11,853 nucleotides of DNA from an uncultured Verrucomicrobiales bacterium (GCA_946480965.1 CAMLMI010000124.1:1-11853), one strand, 5' to 3'; positions 1 to 6,692 are shown, counted from the first letter of the stretch. The notes: generated by a model from the letters alone, not told the origin. Program-made: numbers and translations.

Positions 1-746
1 TGGGGGAATTCCTCGGCTTGGCCGGAACGGGCGGCAAGACAATGCGGGCGGACCGGGCACAGAACACAGGCGGGCTTCTTCGGGGTGCAGACCGTGGCGC
101 CCAGTTCCATCAAGGCTTGGTTGAGGTCGGAGCAGGAGCCCGCGCTTCGGCGCGGGGAGCGGGGAGGTGCGGCGGGAAAAGAGGCGGCAGCCTTAACGAG
201 GCGGTGGGCCAGGGCCCAAAGCTGCCGGTTCACGGCCGTTGTTTTGGGATCGCCCCCGATCCGATGCAGCCGGCTCAGCACTCGGCTGACGTTGCCGTCG
301 AGGATGGGGCTGGGTTGGTTGAAGGCGATGCTGGTGATCGCTCCGGCCGTGTAGGGACCGATGCCTGGAAGCGCCAGAACGGACTCCAGGTTTTCCGGGA
401 AACGGCCTGCGTGACGGAGGAGGATTTCCCCGGCGGCTTTCTTCAGGTTCCGCGCGCGCGAGTAGTAGCCCAAGCCTTCCCAGAGTTTCAGGATGACGGC
501 ATCTGGGGCAGCGGCGAGCGCCGCCACATCGGGCAAGGTCCGCATCCAGCGTTCCCAATAAGGCACGACGGTTTTCACCTGGGTCTGCTGCAGCATGATC
601 TCCGAAACCCAGATCCCATAGGGATCCAAGGTGCGCCGCCACGGGAGATCCCTGGACTCCGCACGGAACCAGCCGAGCAGGGGCTCCGCCAGAGCGGCGG
701 GAAGGAATTCGGGGACACGGTCGGAACTGGAACGCCTGCGGGTCAT
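1..746 (-). CDS. mutY: A/G-specific adenine glycosylase MutY (3' end off the window)
   Basis: MutY removes adenine mispaired with 8-oxoguanine in base excision repair. Reading leftward from ATG 746, 248 codons are visible without a stop, and the C-terminal 8-oxoG-recognition (NUDIX-like) domain would lie past position 1. Visible landmarks are DPYGIWVSEIMLQQTQV around residues 41-57 with the catalytic Glu at 49, the helix-hairpin-helix LPGIGPYTAGAI, and PILDGNVSRVLSR with the catalytic Asp at 150. The Fe-S ligands Cys220, 227, 230 and 236 show the family C-x6-C-x2-C-x5-C spacing. An in-frame TAG at 764-762 lies six codons upstream, so ATG 746 is the first available ATG. No good Shine-Dalgarno precedes it. 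The gene diverges from rnhC with about 54 bp between starts. Identification is secure; only the start is inferred. Confidence 0.95.
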   Translation of the reverse strand, partial: MTRRRSSSDRVPEFLPAALAEPLLGWFRAESRDLPWRRTLDPYGIWVSEIMLQQTQVKTVVPYWERWMRTLPDVAALAAAPDAVILKLWEGLGYYSRARNLKKAAGEILLRHAGRFPENLESVLALPGIGPYTAGAITSIAFNQPSPILDGNVSRVLSRLHRIGGDPKTTAVNRQLWALAHRLVKAAASFPAAPPRSPRRSAGSCSDLNQALMELGATVCTPKKPACVLCPVRPHCLAARSGQAEEFP

Positions 747-800
747 CGTGGTTGCGGCAAGCTACTGGCGGGACTTAGCTTCCGGCAACTGGTGAACCCT

Positions 801-1751
801 TTGACCTCCCACACGAGCAAGCTGACGACCGCCCAAGCCGAATCGCTGCGACGCCTTTGCGAAGCGCGAGGGTTCGGTTTCCGCGAAGTGCCCCATGCGG
901 TGTTTTCGGCGGTGAGCCGCGAAGTGAACGTGACGTTCTACAAGAGCGGAAAACTGGTGGTGCAAGGAAAGGGGACGAGGGAGTTTGTCGAGTTTGTGCT
1001 CGAACCCGAAATTCTCGGGGAGGCCCGCCTAGGGTATGAAGCGGTGCATGACCCGGAACGCTTCTTGCCAAGGATCGGCGTGGACGAGAGCGGCAAGGGC
1101 GACTTCTTCGGTCCCCTGTGCATTGCCGGCGTTTATGTGAACGAATCGGTGGTCCGGGCCTGGGAGGAGATCGGAATCCGAGACTCCAAGGCCATCGGCA
1201 GCGACCGGAAGATCGCGGAACTGGCCAAGGCAATTCGACAGACACCGGGCTGTGTGGTGTCGGTGGTTCCCATTGGCAACGAAGCCTACAACCGGCTCTA
1301 TGAGAAGATGGGCAGCGTGAACTCCATGCTCGCGTGGGGCCACGCGAGGGTGATCGAAGACCTGCTTGCACACCCTGAGCGCATGGATCCCCCACCGGTT
1401 CGTGCCATCAGCGACCAGTTTGCCGCCAGTAAATCGACCGTGGAAAAGGCCCTCATGGGCTTGGGCCAAGGGCTCCAATTGGTCCAGCGCCACAAAGCCG
1501 AGTCCGACTTGGCAGTGGCTGCGGCTTCGATCATCGCCCGTGACGAGTTCGTCCGGCGAATGGCCCTTCTAGCCAAAGACCTTGGCTTGGGACTGCCGCG
1601 AGGCGCTTCGGCAGCCGTCGAGCAGGTGGCGGCCCAGATCTTCACGGAGAAGGGAGAGCTAGCATTGGCCAAAGTGGCCAAAATGCACTTCCGGACCTCC
1701 TATCGCGTGCGTGGATTGCCGGAGCCGCCGGTCAAGGAATGGAAGCGGTAG
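801..1751 (+). CDS. rnhC: Ribonuclease HIII
   Basis: RNase HIII cleaves the RNA strand of RNA/DNA hybrids, clearing R-loops and primers. From TTG 801 the product is 316 aa, close to the usual family length of about 300. The N-terminal part (about residues 1-80) fits the TBP-like substrate-binding domain, ending in KLVVQGKGTREFVEFVLEP. The type 2 RNase H core follows: IGVDESGKGDFFGPL with acidic D95 and E96, SDQF with D205, and HKAESDLAVAAASIIAR with E234, giving the DEDE set of this subfamily. The frame stays open far upstream, but that stretch is antisense to mutY and is not RNase-like. TTG 801 is preferred because GGTGA at 791-795 sits 5 nt upstream as a plausible ribosome binding site. GTG 792 is the alternative and would add three residues. 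There is no in-frame ATG near the domain start. Confidence 0.93.
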   Translation: MTSHTSKLTTAQAESLRRLCEARGFGFREVPHAVFSAVSREVNVTFYKSGKLVVQGKGTREFVEFVLEPEILGEARLGYEAVHDPERFLPRIGVDESGKGDFFGPLCIAGVYVNESVVRAWEEIGIRDSKAIGSDRKIAELAKAIRQTPGCVVSVVPIGNEAYNRLYEKMGSVNSMLAWGHARVIEDLLAHPERMDPPPVRAISDQFAASKSTVEKALMGLGQGLQLVQRHKAESDLAVAAASIIARDEFVRRMALLAKDLGLGLPRGASAAVEQVAAQIFTEKGELALAKVAKMHFRTSYRVRGLPEPPVKEWKR

Positions 1752-1792
1752 GGCGAAAACAGGGCGATATCCAAAATTCCGGACAAAACGCG

Positions 1793-1821
1793 TTGACACA
1801 AAAAATCTCGCTCCCTAGGTT
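1793..1821 (+). promoter_or_regulatory. Sigma-70-type promoter for the tRNA-Thr/tuf unit
   Basis: A perfect -35 box TTGACA (1793-1798) is followed after exactly 17 bp by TAGGTT (1816-1821) as the -10 box. The predicted start is near 1828, about 95 nt before tRNA-Thr. The GC-rich bases after the -10 box (CCACGCG) resemble the discriminator of stringently controlled stable-RNA promoters; that regulatory reading is inference. It is the best promoter match I found in the window. Confidence 0.75.
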
Positions 1822-1851
1822 CCACGCGTTAACCGGGCGGCGGATAACTAC

Positions 1852-1889
1852 TCATCAGTCCCGAATGAATCGGCGGCTGATGATTTTTT
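1852..1889 (+). terminator. Hairpin plus T6 in the tRNA-Thr/tuf leader: terminator or attenuator
   Basis: TCATCAG (1852-1858) pairs perfectly with CTGATGA (1877-1883). An inner CCG/CGG helix (1861-1863 with 1871-1873) lies around the loop AATGAAT, and six T follow directly (1884-1889). This is the form of a Rho-independent terminator. It lies downstream of the 1793-1821 promoter and 33 nt before tRNA-Thr, so it could attenuate the tuf unit. It could also terminate rnhC transcripts, whose stop codon is about 100 nt upstream. Which role dominates cannot be told from sequence. Confidence 0.65.
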
Positions 1890-1922
1890 GTCGTCTCGTT
1901 CCCTCGGGTTAATCAGCTGCGC

Positions 1923-1998
<76 letters not shown>

Positions 1999-2035
1999 GC
2001 GCCGCAGAATTTGATCGCACAACCTAGAAAAACTC

Positions 2036-2040
2036 AGGAG
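2036..2040 (+). promoter_or_regulatory. Ribosome binding site of tuf
   Basis: AGGAG lies 7 nt before the tuf ATG at 2048. It is the only strong, well-spaced Shine-Dalgarno sequence among the + strand genes here and fixes the tuf start. Confidence 0.85.
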
Positions 2041-2047
2041 ACAGCAA

Positions 2048-3238
2048 ATGGCTAAAGAAGCGTTTCAGAGAACAAAACCGCACGTCAACGTCGGCACCAT
2101 CGGCCACGTTGACCATGGCAAGTCCACCCTCACGGCGGCCATTGTGGCTGTTCAGAACCGCAAGGGCCTTGCTCCGATGATCGAGTATAAGGACATCACC
2201 AAGGGCGGAACCGTTCGTGACGAGACCAAGACCGTGACCATTGCGGTCTCTCACGTCGAATACGAGAGCCCGAACCGCCACTACGCCCACGTGGACTGCC
2301 CGGGTCATGCCGACTACGTGAAGAACATGATCACAGGTGCGGCTCAGATGGATGGTGCGATTCTCGTTGTGAGCGCGGCCGACGGTCCGATGCCGCAGAC
2401 CCGTGAGCATATTCTTTTGGCTCGCCAGGTCGGTGTTCCTGCGATCGTGGTTTTCTTGAACAAGGTGGACTTGGTTGATGACAAGGATCTCCTTGAGTTG
2501 GTTGAGATGGAAATCCGCGATCTGCTCACCAAGTATGGTTTTCCTGGTGACACGACGCCGATCATTCGTGGTTCCGCCACGGCGGCTCTTGAGGCCAAGC
2601 CTGAAGGCGAGGCGGCAATCGCTGGGTTGCTCCAGGCTCTCGACACCTTCATTGCCGAGCCTGCTCGCGAAATCGACAAGCCGTTCCTGATGTGCATCGA
2701 AGACGTCTTCAACATTGAAGGTCGTGGCACGGTGGTTACGGGTCGCGTTGAGCGCGGTGAGCTGAACAAGATGTCCGAAGTTGAGATCGTTGGTCTTCGC
2801 GAAACACGCAAGACCACGGCCACTGACATCGAGATGTTCCGCAAGCTTCTGGACAAGGCCAGTGCCGGCGACAACGTCGGTGTGCTGCTGCGCGGCACCA
2901 AGAAGGATGAAGTGGAGCGTGGAATGGTGTTAGCCAAGCCTGCGTCCATCAAGCCTCACACCGCCTTCAAGGCCGAGGTTTACGTGTTGTCGAAGGATGA
3001 GGGTGGTCGCCACACTCCCTTCTTCAACAACTATCGTCCTCAGTTCTATTTCCGCACTTCGGATGTGACCGGCACCGTGACTTTGCCTGCTGGAACCGAA
3101 ATGGTCATGCCGGGCGACAATGTCTCGGTGGACATCAAGCTGATCGCACCGGTTGCGATGGAAAAGGGACAGCGCTTCGCGATCCGCGAAGGTGGACGCA
3201 CCATTGGTGCGGGCCGTGTCAGCGAAGTTGTTGAATAA
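2048..3238 (+). CDS. tuf: Translation elongation factor Tu
   Basis: EF-Tu is the GTPase that carries aminoacyl-tRNA to the ribosomal A site. At 396 aa it has the usual length. Visible GTPase motifs are the P-loop GHVDHGKS (residues 19-26), DCPGH (83-87, containing the family's catalytic His at 87), NKVD (138-141) and SAT (176-178). The two beta-barrel domains follow, with [33 protein letters not shown] and the C-terminal [13 protein letters not shown]. The G2/switch I segment (about 50-67) departs from the usual form: the typical EKARGITI-like stretch reads DETKTVTI, although the essential Thr (T64) is kept. The P-loop uses Ser26 where many EF-Tus have Thr, which is allowed by GK[ST]. The gene sits between tRNA-Thr and a strong terminator and is likely driven by the promoter at 1793-1821. 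Confidence 0.99.
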   Translation: MAKEAFQRTKPHVNVGTIGHVDHGKSTLTAAIVAVQNRKGLAPMIEYKDITKGGTVRDETKTVTIAVSHVEYESPNRHYAHVDCPGHADYVKNMITGAAQMDGAILVVSAADGPMPQTREHILLARQVGVPAIVVFLNKVDLVDDKDLLELVEMEIRDLLTKYGFPGDTTPIIRGSATAALEAKPEGEAAIAGLLQALDTFIAEPAREIDKPFLMCIEDVFNIEGRGTVVTGRVERGELNKMSEVEIVGLRETRKTTATDIEMFRKLLDKASAGDNVGVLLRGTKKDEVERGMVLAKPASIKPHTAFKAEVYVLSKDEGGRHTPFFNNYRPQFYFRTSDVTGTVTLPAGTEMVMPGDNVSVDIKLIAPVAMEKGQRFAIREGGRTIGAGRVSEVVE

Positions 3239-3257
3239 AAAGATTGGCATAGACAAG

Positions 3258-3287
3258 GGAGTTGGGTTAACACCCAACTCCTTTTTT
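3258..3287 (+). terminator. Intrinsic terminator of tuf
   Basis: A perfect 10-bp stem, GGAGTTGGGT (3258-3267) with ACCCAACTCC (3272-3281), closes a 4-nt loop TAAC and is followed immediately by six T (3282-3287). It begins 19 nt after the tuf stop codon and should separate tuf from the downstream tRNA/secE unit. Confidence 0.93.
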
Positions 3288-3313
3288 GACCCGAGATGGG
3301 GTGGTTCCATCCA
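3286..3313 (+). promoter_or_regulatory. Possible promoter for tRNA-Trp and downstream genes (weak)
   Basis: TTGACC at 3286-3291 matches the -35 consensus at five of six bases and overlaps the end of the tuf terminator T-run. No convincing -10 is present: CATCCA at 3308-3313, after a 16-bp spacer, is a poor match. A promoter is expected in the 38 nt between the terminator and tRNA-Trp unless readthrough supplies the downstream genes, so this is offered only as a candidate. Confidence 0.3.
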
Positions 3314-3325
3314 ACGGTGTCGAAC

Positions 3326-3401
3326 AGGGCAGTAGCTCAATTGGTAGAGTAGCGGTCTCCAAAACCGTCGGTTGGGGGTTCGAGTCCCTCCTGCCCTGCC
3401 A
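3326..3401 (+). tRNA. tRNA-Trp (anticodon CCA)
   Basis: A 76-nt cloverleaf. The acceptor AGGGCAG pairs with CTGCCCT, followed by G73 and an encoded CCA. The D arm is GCTCAATTGGTAGAGT. The anticodon loop CTCCAAA places CCA at 3359-3361, which reads UGG. The T arm contains GTTCGAGT. tRNA-Trp directly upstream of secE-nusG is a recurrent bacterial arrangement; here a tRNA-Ser gene is placed between them. Confidence 0.98.
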
Positions 3402-3417
3402 CCGAGGCCATGATGCC

Positions 3418-3507
3418 GGAGGGGTGGCAGAGTGGTCTATTGCGGCGGTCTTGAAAACCGCTGTGGCTTAATCGCCACCGGGGGTTCGAATCCCTCCCCC
3501 TCCGCCA
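3418..3507 (+). tRNA. tRNA-Ser (anticodon TGA)
   Basis: A 90-nt class II tRNA. The acceptor GGAGGGG pairs with CCCCTCC, followed by G73 and CCA. The anticodon stem GCGGT/ACCGC encloses the loop CTTGAAA, with TGA at 3452-3454 reading UCN codons, UCA in particular. The long variable arm GTGGC/GCCAC is diagnostic of serine or leucine tRNAs. It starts 16 nt after tRNA-Trp and its CCA end is 10 nt before the secE start, implying one precursor transcript for both tRNAs and secE. Confidence 0.97.
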
Positions 3508-3517
3508 AATTAATGAC

Positions 3518-3775
3518 ATGAATACTGGAATGATCGTCGCGCTGGTCGTCTTGGCTGGTGTGTTCTTCTTTCTGTGGCAGAAGGGCTACCTTCTTCGCTT
3601 CGCGGGCTTTGTCGGCGAAACTCGCGAGGAGCTGAAGAAGTGCGCTTGGCCGACCAAAGACGAGCTGGTGGGCTCGACGGTGGTTGTTTTCGTGTCGTTG
3701 TTCATTTTGGGTGGCTTCACGGCGCTGGTGGATACTGTCGTGACCGCTTTGGTGGGCTATCTCTCGAACATCTAA
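3518..3775 (+). CDS. secE: Preprotein translocase subunit SecE
   Basis: SecE is the essential small membrane subunit that clamps SecY in the SecYEG export channel. The product is 85 aa. The conserved amphipathic segment ETREELKKCAWPTKDEL (residues 34-50) is the family signature and leads into the essential membrane helix (about 53-80). An additional hydrophobic stretch at about residues 5-21 predicts a second membrane segment not found in the minimal single-helix SecE of about 60 aa. The start follows the tRNA-Ser 3' end by only 10 nt and has no Shine-Dalgarno sequence. Met5 (3530) is an alternative start that would keep the first hydrophobic segment. nusG follows 6 nt after the stop codon. 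Confidence 0.95.
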   Translation: MNTGMIVALVVLAGVFFFLWQKGYLLRFAGFVGETREELKKCAWPTKDELVGSTVVVFVSLFILGGFTALVDTVVTALVGYLSNI

Positions 3776-3781
3776 ACTGAA

Positions 3782-4330
3782 ATGACGCACCAGTGGTTCA
3801 TTGTCCATACCCTCTCCGGCCAGGAGCAGAAGGTTAAGGAGAGCATCGAGAAACGGATGCGGGCCGAGGAAATGTCGGACTATATCCGAGAGGTCTTGGT
3901 GCCGATGGAGCGAGTTGCCGAGGTGCGCAACGGGAAAAAGACTGTCACGAATCGCAAGCTTTATCCCGGTTATGTCTTCATTGATTTGGCTCTCTTGGAC
4001 GAGTCCAAGCGGGTGATGGAGCGTCCTTGGTATTTTATCAAGGAAACGCCTGGTGTGATTGGTTTTGCCAGTGGCGATCCTCCTACGCCATCGGCTCCCG
4101 AGGAGATCGAGTCGATCAAGGCCCAGATCTCCGAGTCCGAAGACACGGAGAAGCCGCGCGTCAATTTTGCACCTGGAGAAACGGTTAAGATCAACGATGG
4201 TCCGTTCCTCAATTTTGACGGCGTGATTGAGGAGATTGATCCCGAGCGCGGCAAGCTCAAGGTCACGGTGAACATTTTCGGGCGCAACACCCCGGTCGAG
4301 CTGGAATATTGGCAGGTCGAGAAGAAATAG
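3782..4330 (+). CDS. nusG: Transcription termination/antitermination factor NusG
   Basis: NusG binds the RNA polymerase clamp, suppresses pausing and links polymerase to Rho or to the ribosome. The 182-aa product has the NGN domain (about residues 1-105), with [38 protein letters not shown] and [10 protein letters not shown]. An acidic linker (about 106-125) and a C-terminal KOW domain (about 127-180) follow, the latter with [20 protein letters not shown] and a [18 protein letters not shown] ending. The start is 6 nt past the secE stop with no clear Shine-Dalgarno, so translational coupling to secE is likely (inference). Linkage with secE and the L11 gene is the standard bacterial order. Confidence 0.98.
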   Translation: MTHQWFIVHTLSGQEQKVKESIEKRMRAEEMSDYIREVLVPMERVAEVRNGKKTVTNRKLYPGYVFIDLALLDESKRVMERPWYFIKETPGVIGFASGDPPTPSAPEEIESIKAQISESEDTEKPRVNFAPGETVKINDGPFLNFDGVIEEIDPERGKLKVTVNIFGRNTPVELEYWQVEKK

Positions 4331-4364
4331 GCGTTGCGACAGTTCTCAACAAGAGATCCTTTTT

Positions 4365-4790
4365 ATGGCGAAGAAAGTTACAGGTCAGATCAAGCTCCAG
4401 ATTCCCGGTGGCCAAGCCAACCCTGCTCCTCCGGTTGGCCCCGCGCTCGGTCAGCATGGCGTCAACATCATGGCGTTCTGCAAGGAATACAACGCCCGCA
4501 CGAAAGACGCGGCCGGGATGGTGATTCCAGTCGTCATCACCGTCTATCAGGACAAATCGTTCACCTTCATCACCAAGTCCCCCCCTGCCTCGGTGTTGCT
4601 CAAGAAGGCTGCTGGCATCGCGTCCGGCTCCAAGATTCCAAACAAGGACAAGGTCGGCAAAGTAACCCGCAAACAGGTCAACGACATCGTCAAGACCAAG
4701 ATGAGCGATCTCAACGCGATGAATGAAGAGGCCGCCGCCCGCATGGTGGCTGGCACCGCCCGAAGCATGGGCATCGAAGTCATCGACTGA
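4365..4790 (+). CDS. rplK: 50S ribosomal protein L11
   Basis: L11 binds 23S rRNA in the GTPase-associated centre at the stalk base, where elongation factors and RelA act. At 141 aa it matches the family exactly. The N-terminal domain shows [20 protein letters not shown] followed by [15 protein letters not shown] and carries the proline-rich turn typical of the thiopeptide-binding side. The hinge region [18 protein letters not shown] leads into the C-terminal rRNA-binding domain, ending in [15 protein letters not shown]. The gap to nusG is 34 nt. Only a weak AAGAG is seen about 11 nt before the ATG. The rplA gene follows 50 nt after the stop. Confidence 0.99.
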   Translation: MAKKVTGQIKLQIPGGQANPAPPVGPALGQHGVNIMAFCKEYNARTKDAAGMVIPVVITVYQDKSFTFITKSPPASVLLKKAAGIASGSKIPNKDKVGKVTRKQVNDIVKTKMSDLNAMNEEAAARMVAGTARSMGIEVID

Positions 4791-4840
4791 TTTAACCCTC
4801 AACGCGGGAGAGCTGATTGCTCGCTTGAACCGCTCAAAAC

Positions 4841-5536
4841 ATGCCCAGCAAGCGCTACAAAAAAGCGGCCCAAACGGCCGACCTCACCAAATCCTATCCG
4901 CTCAAGGCAGCGGTGGAAATCTTGGCCAAGTTCCCCAAGGCCAAGTTCAATGAAACCGTCGATGTGTCTTTCCGTTTGGGTGTGGACCCTCGGCAATCCG
5001 ACCAGATGGTTCGCGGCACCGTCTCTCTTCCTCACGGTAGTGGAAAACTGGTTCGTGTGCTCGTGTTCGCCAAACCAGGCCCTTCTGCCGAGGCGGCCCG
5101 CCAAGCGGGAGCCGAAAACGTCGGCTTCGAGGACATGATCAAGAAGTGCGTCGAGGGATGGTCCGATTTCGATGTCGCCATCGCTACTCCCGAAGCGATG
5201 GTTGAAGTTCGTAAGCTGGGCAAGGTGCTTGGACCTCGTGGATTGATGCCCAATCCCAAGACTGGCACGGTGACGGACGATACAGCCAAAGCCGTGAGGG
5301 AAGTCAAAGCCGGCCGTGTCGAGTTCAAGGTGGACAAGGCCGGTAATGTGCATGTTCCGGCCGGAAAAGCTTCGTTCTCGCCCGTGCAGATCGAGGAAAA
5401 TGCCCGTGCTGTGGTGGAGGCTTTGGTCAAAGCCAAGCCATCAAGCGCCCGTGGCACCTATCTCCAGAACTGCGCCATCTCCCTGACCATGAGCCCGGCG
5501 ATCCGGTTGGACACCAAGGAATTCGTCAAGGCCTAA
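4841..5536 (+). CDS. rplA: 50S ribosomal protein L1
   Basis: L1 forms the mobile L1 stalk that guides E-site tRNA out of the ribosome, and in well-studied bacteria it represses its own rplK-rplA mRNA. The 231-aa product is full length, with [20 protein letters not shown] near the N terminus, [19 protein letters not shown], and the highly conserved [19 protein letters not shown]. The C-terminal part contains [20 protein letters not shown] and the final strand motif around residues 209-222. The ATG lacks any Shine-Dalgarno; the nearest GGGAG (4806-4810) is about 30 nt away. I could not identify an L1-binding leader structure with confidence. The rplJ gene follows 19 nt after the stop. Confidence 0.99.
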   Translation: MPSKRYKKAAQTADLTKSYPLKAAVEILAKFPKAKFNETVDVSFRLGVDPRQSDQMVRGTVSLPHGSGKLVRVLVFAKPGPSAEAARQAGAENVGFEDMIKKCVEGWSDFDVAIATPEAMVEVRKLGKVLGPRGLMPNPKTGTVTDDTAKAVREVKAGRVEFKVDKAGNVHVPAGKASFSPVQIEENARAVVEALVKAKPSSARGTYLQNCAISLTMSPAIRLDTKEFVKA

Positions 5537-5555
5537 CCCCCAAGAGTACACTGCA

Positions 5556-6068
5556 ATGCGTGCTGAAAAAGCCAATATTAGCAAAGAGTATCTGACGCGG
5601 CTCAATGCGTCCCCGTTCTTCGTGGTGGTGGACTATCAGGGTCTCAAGGTTGGACCCATGACCGAGCTGCGCAAACGGCTCCACAAGGTCGGTGCGGAGA
5701 TTCATGTCGTTAAAAACTCCTTGTTCCGCATCGCGGCCAAGGAATCCGGTTTGGCGGACCTCAAAGGGACGATGGCCGGACAGATGGCGGTCGTCACCGG
5801 TCAGAAGGACGTCTGCGCTGCGGCCAAGGTCGTGAAGACCTTCGTCTCCGAGTTCGACAAGCCGAAGATCAAGTTCGGTTTCATGGGGGACCGTCGCATC
5901 GAGGCGACCGAGGTGGAAGCCTTGGCCGATCTGCCTCCGATCGAGATTCTTCGTTCGAAGCTGTTGGGTGCCCTGAAGGCTCCTGCGCAGAACTTGGTGG
6001 CGTTGCTCAACACTCCTGCTTCCCAACTTGCCCGAGTGCTCCAAGCCCGGGTGGACAAGGGCGAATAA
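5556..6068 (+). CDS. rplJ: 50S ribosomal protein L10
   Basis: L10 anchors L7/L12 dimers to the ribosome stalk through its C-terminal helix. The 170-aa product shows the N-terminal rRNA-binding domain: SPFFVVVDYQGLKVGPMTEL followed by RKRLHKVGAEIHVVKNSLFR. It ends in a long helical tail with LAQ-type repeats (NLVALLNTPASQLARVLQAR) that would bind L12. A weak AAGAG lies about 11 nt before the ATG. The 19-nt gap after rplA leaves no room for a separate L10-binding leader as found in Escherichia coli, so any autoregulatory site must lie inside rplA or in the larger gap downstream. Confidence 0.98.
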   Translation: MRAEKANISKEYLTRLNASPFFVVVDYQGLKVGPMTELRKRLHKVGAEIHVVKNSLFRIAAKESGLADLKGTMAGQMAVVTGQKDVCAAAKVVKTFVSEFDKPKIKFGFMGDRRIEATEVEALADLPPIEILRSKLLGALKAPAQNLVALLNTPASQLARVLQARVDKGE

Positions 6069-6209
6069 TTCGCCTTCAAACAATTTCATCCGATTGCCTC
6101 CTTCGGAGAGCGGGTGGATCCAAACAAACAAAAAAAGTAAATCGTCGGTCTCCGGGCAGGGGACAGAATTCATTCGCTGCCGCGAATGGCGACGAGACTG
6201 AAAGGTAAC
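6069..6209 (+). promoter_or_regulatory. Structured rplJ-rplL intergenic region
   Basis: This 141-nt gap holds a small hairpin CTCC-TTC-GGAG at about 6099-6109, an A-rich stretch (6121-6140), and a second hairpin CATTCGC/GCGAATG (6171-6177 with 6182-6188) around a TGCC loop. The second hairpin ends 21 nt before the rplL start and covers a spurious upstream ATG at 6186. Neither hairpin has a following T-run, so they are not intrinsic terminators. A role in tuning L12 translation or mRNA processing is possible but is inference. Confidence 0.4.
6201..6206 (+). promoter_or_regulatory. Ribosome binding site of rplL
   Basis: AAAGGT lies 3 nt before ATG 6210. It supports that start over the in-frame ATG at 6186, which lies within a predicted hairpin and has no Shine-Dalgarno sequence. 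Confidence 0.6.
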
Positions 6210-6596
6210 ATGGCTGACATTGCATCGATCGTTGATCAACTGAGCAAGCTGACCGTTCTCGAAACGGCGGATCTCGTGAAGAAGCTCGAAGAAACTTGGG
6301 GAGTCACCGCTGCTGCGCCCGTCGCGGTCGCCGCTGCGGCTCCTGCCGGTGGTGGAGCGGCTCCGGCCGCCGCCGCCAAGGACACCTTCGACGTCATCCT
6401 CGCGTCCGTCCCTGCGGACAAGAAGATCGGCGTCATCAAGGCCGTCCGCGAGATCAAGGCCGGTTTGGGTCTTGCCGAGGCCAAGGCCTTGGTTGAAGGC
6501 GCTCCGAAGCCCATCTTGGAAGGTGCCAACAAGGCCGATTCCGACGCCGCCAAGAAGAAGCTCGAAGAAGCTGGCGCGAAGGTCGAGGTCAAGTAA
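6210..6596 (+). CDS. rplL: 50S ribosomal protein L7/L12
   Basis: L7/L12 is the multicopy stalk protein that recruits and stimulates the translational GTPases. From ATG 6210 the product is 128 aa. It has the N-terminal dimerisation helices ([20 protein letters not shown] followed by LVKKLEE), an Ala/Pro/Gly-rich hinge (about residues 36-56), and the C-terminal factor-binding domain with [20 protein letters not shown] and LVEGAPKPI, ending [12 protein letters not shown]. The frame is open to ATG 6186, which would add eight residues (MATRLKGN) not expected in the family; MAD is the conserved family start. It needs more copies than L10, which may explain its own better ribosome binding site (inference). 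Confidence 0.98.
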   Translation: MADIASIVDQLSKLTVLETADLVKKLEETWGVTAAAPVAVAAAAPAGGGAAPAAAAKDTFDVILASVPADKKIGVIKAVREIKAGLGLAEAKALVEGAPKPILEGANKADSDAAKKKLEEAGAKVEVK

Positions 6597-6606
6597 TACG
6601 ATGTGT

Positions 6607-6637
6607 GGGGATGGCGGCCGTCCCGGTCGCCGTCCCC
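6607..6637 (+). other. 14-bp hairpin after rplL
   Basis: Bases 6607-6620 pair with 6624-6637 around a 3-nt TCC loop: 14 consecutive pairs, two of them G-T wobbles (6612/6632 and 6617/6627). T6606-A6638 extends the stem. It begins 10 nt after the rplL stop codon and is very GC-rich. No T-run follows, so it is more likely an mRNA 3'-end stabiliser, pause or double-strand-specific nuclease site than a terminator. Confidence 0.65.
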
Positions 6638-6658
6638 ATCTTGCCTGTGGCAGCACGC

Positions 6659-6692
6659 AGAACGGGAACTAAGAAGATCGTTGCCGTTTTTT
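6659..6692 (+). terminator. Possible partial terminator between rplL and rpoB
   Basis: AACGG (6661-6665) pairs with CCGTT (6684-6688), and the right arm runs into six T (6687-6692). The 18-nt loop is long for an intrinsic terminator, so this is at best a leaky attenuator. Confidence 0.3.

Noticed and set aside
18..800. A long + strand extension of the rnhC frame, making a 577-codon open frame from position 18
   Set aside because: The first 260 codons are antisense to mutY, which has clear catalytic and Fe-S motifs on the other strand. The translated + strand stretch is Gly/Arg/Pro-rich with no RNase HIII similarity.
1822..1922. T-box riboswitch in the leader before tRNA-Thr
   Set aside because: No T-box consensus or specifier loop is visible, and T-boxes normally control synthetase or amino acid genes rather than tRNA-tuf units.
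6186..6209. Upstream ATG of rplL adding eight residues
   Set aside because: It lies within a predicted hairpin, lacks a Shine-Dalgarno and adds residues before the conserved MAD start.
5526..6656. A 376-codon minus-strand open frame opposite rplJ-rplL
   Set aside because: It is antisense to two unmistakable ribosomal protein genes, and its composition fits a GC-rich shadow frame.
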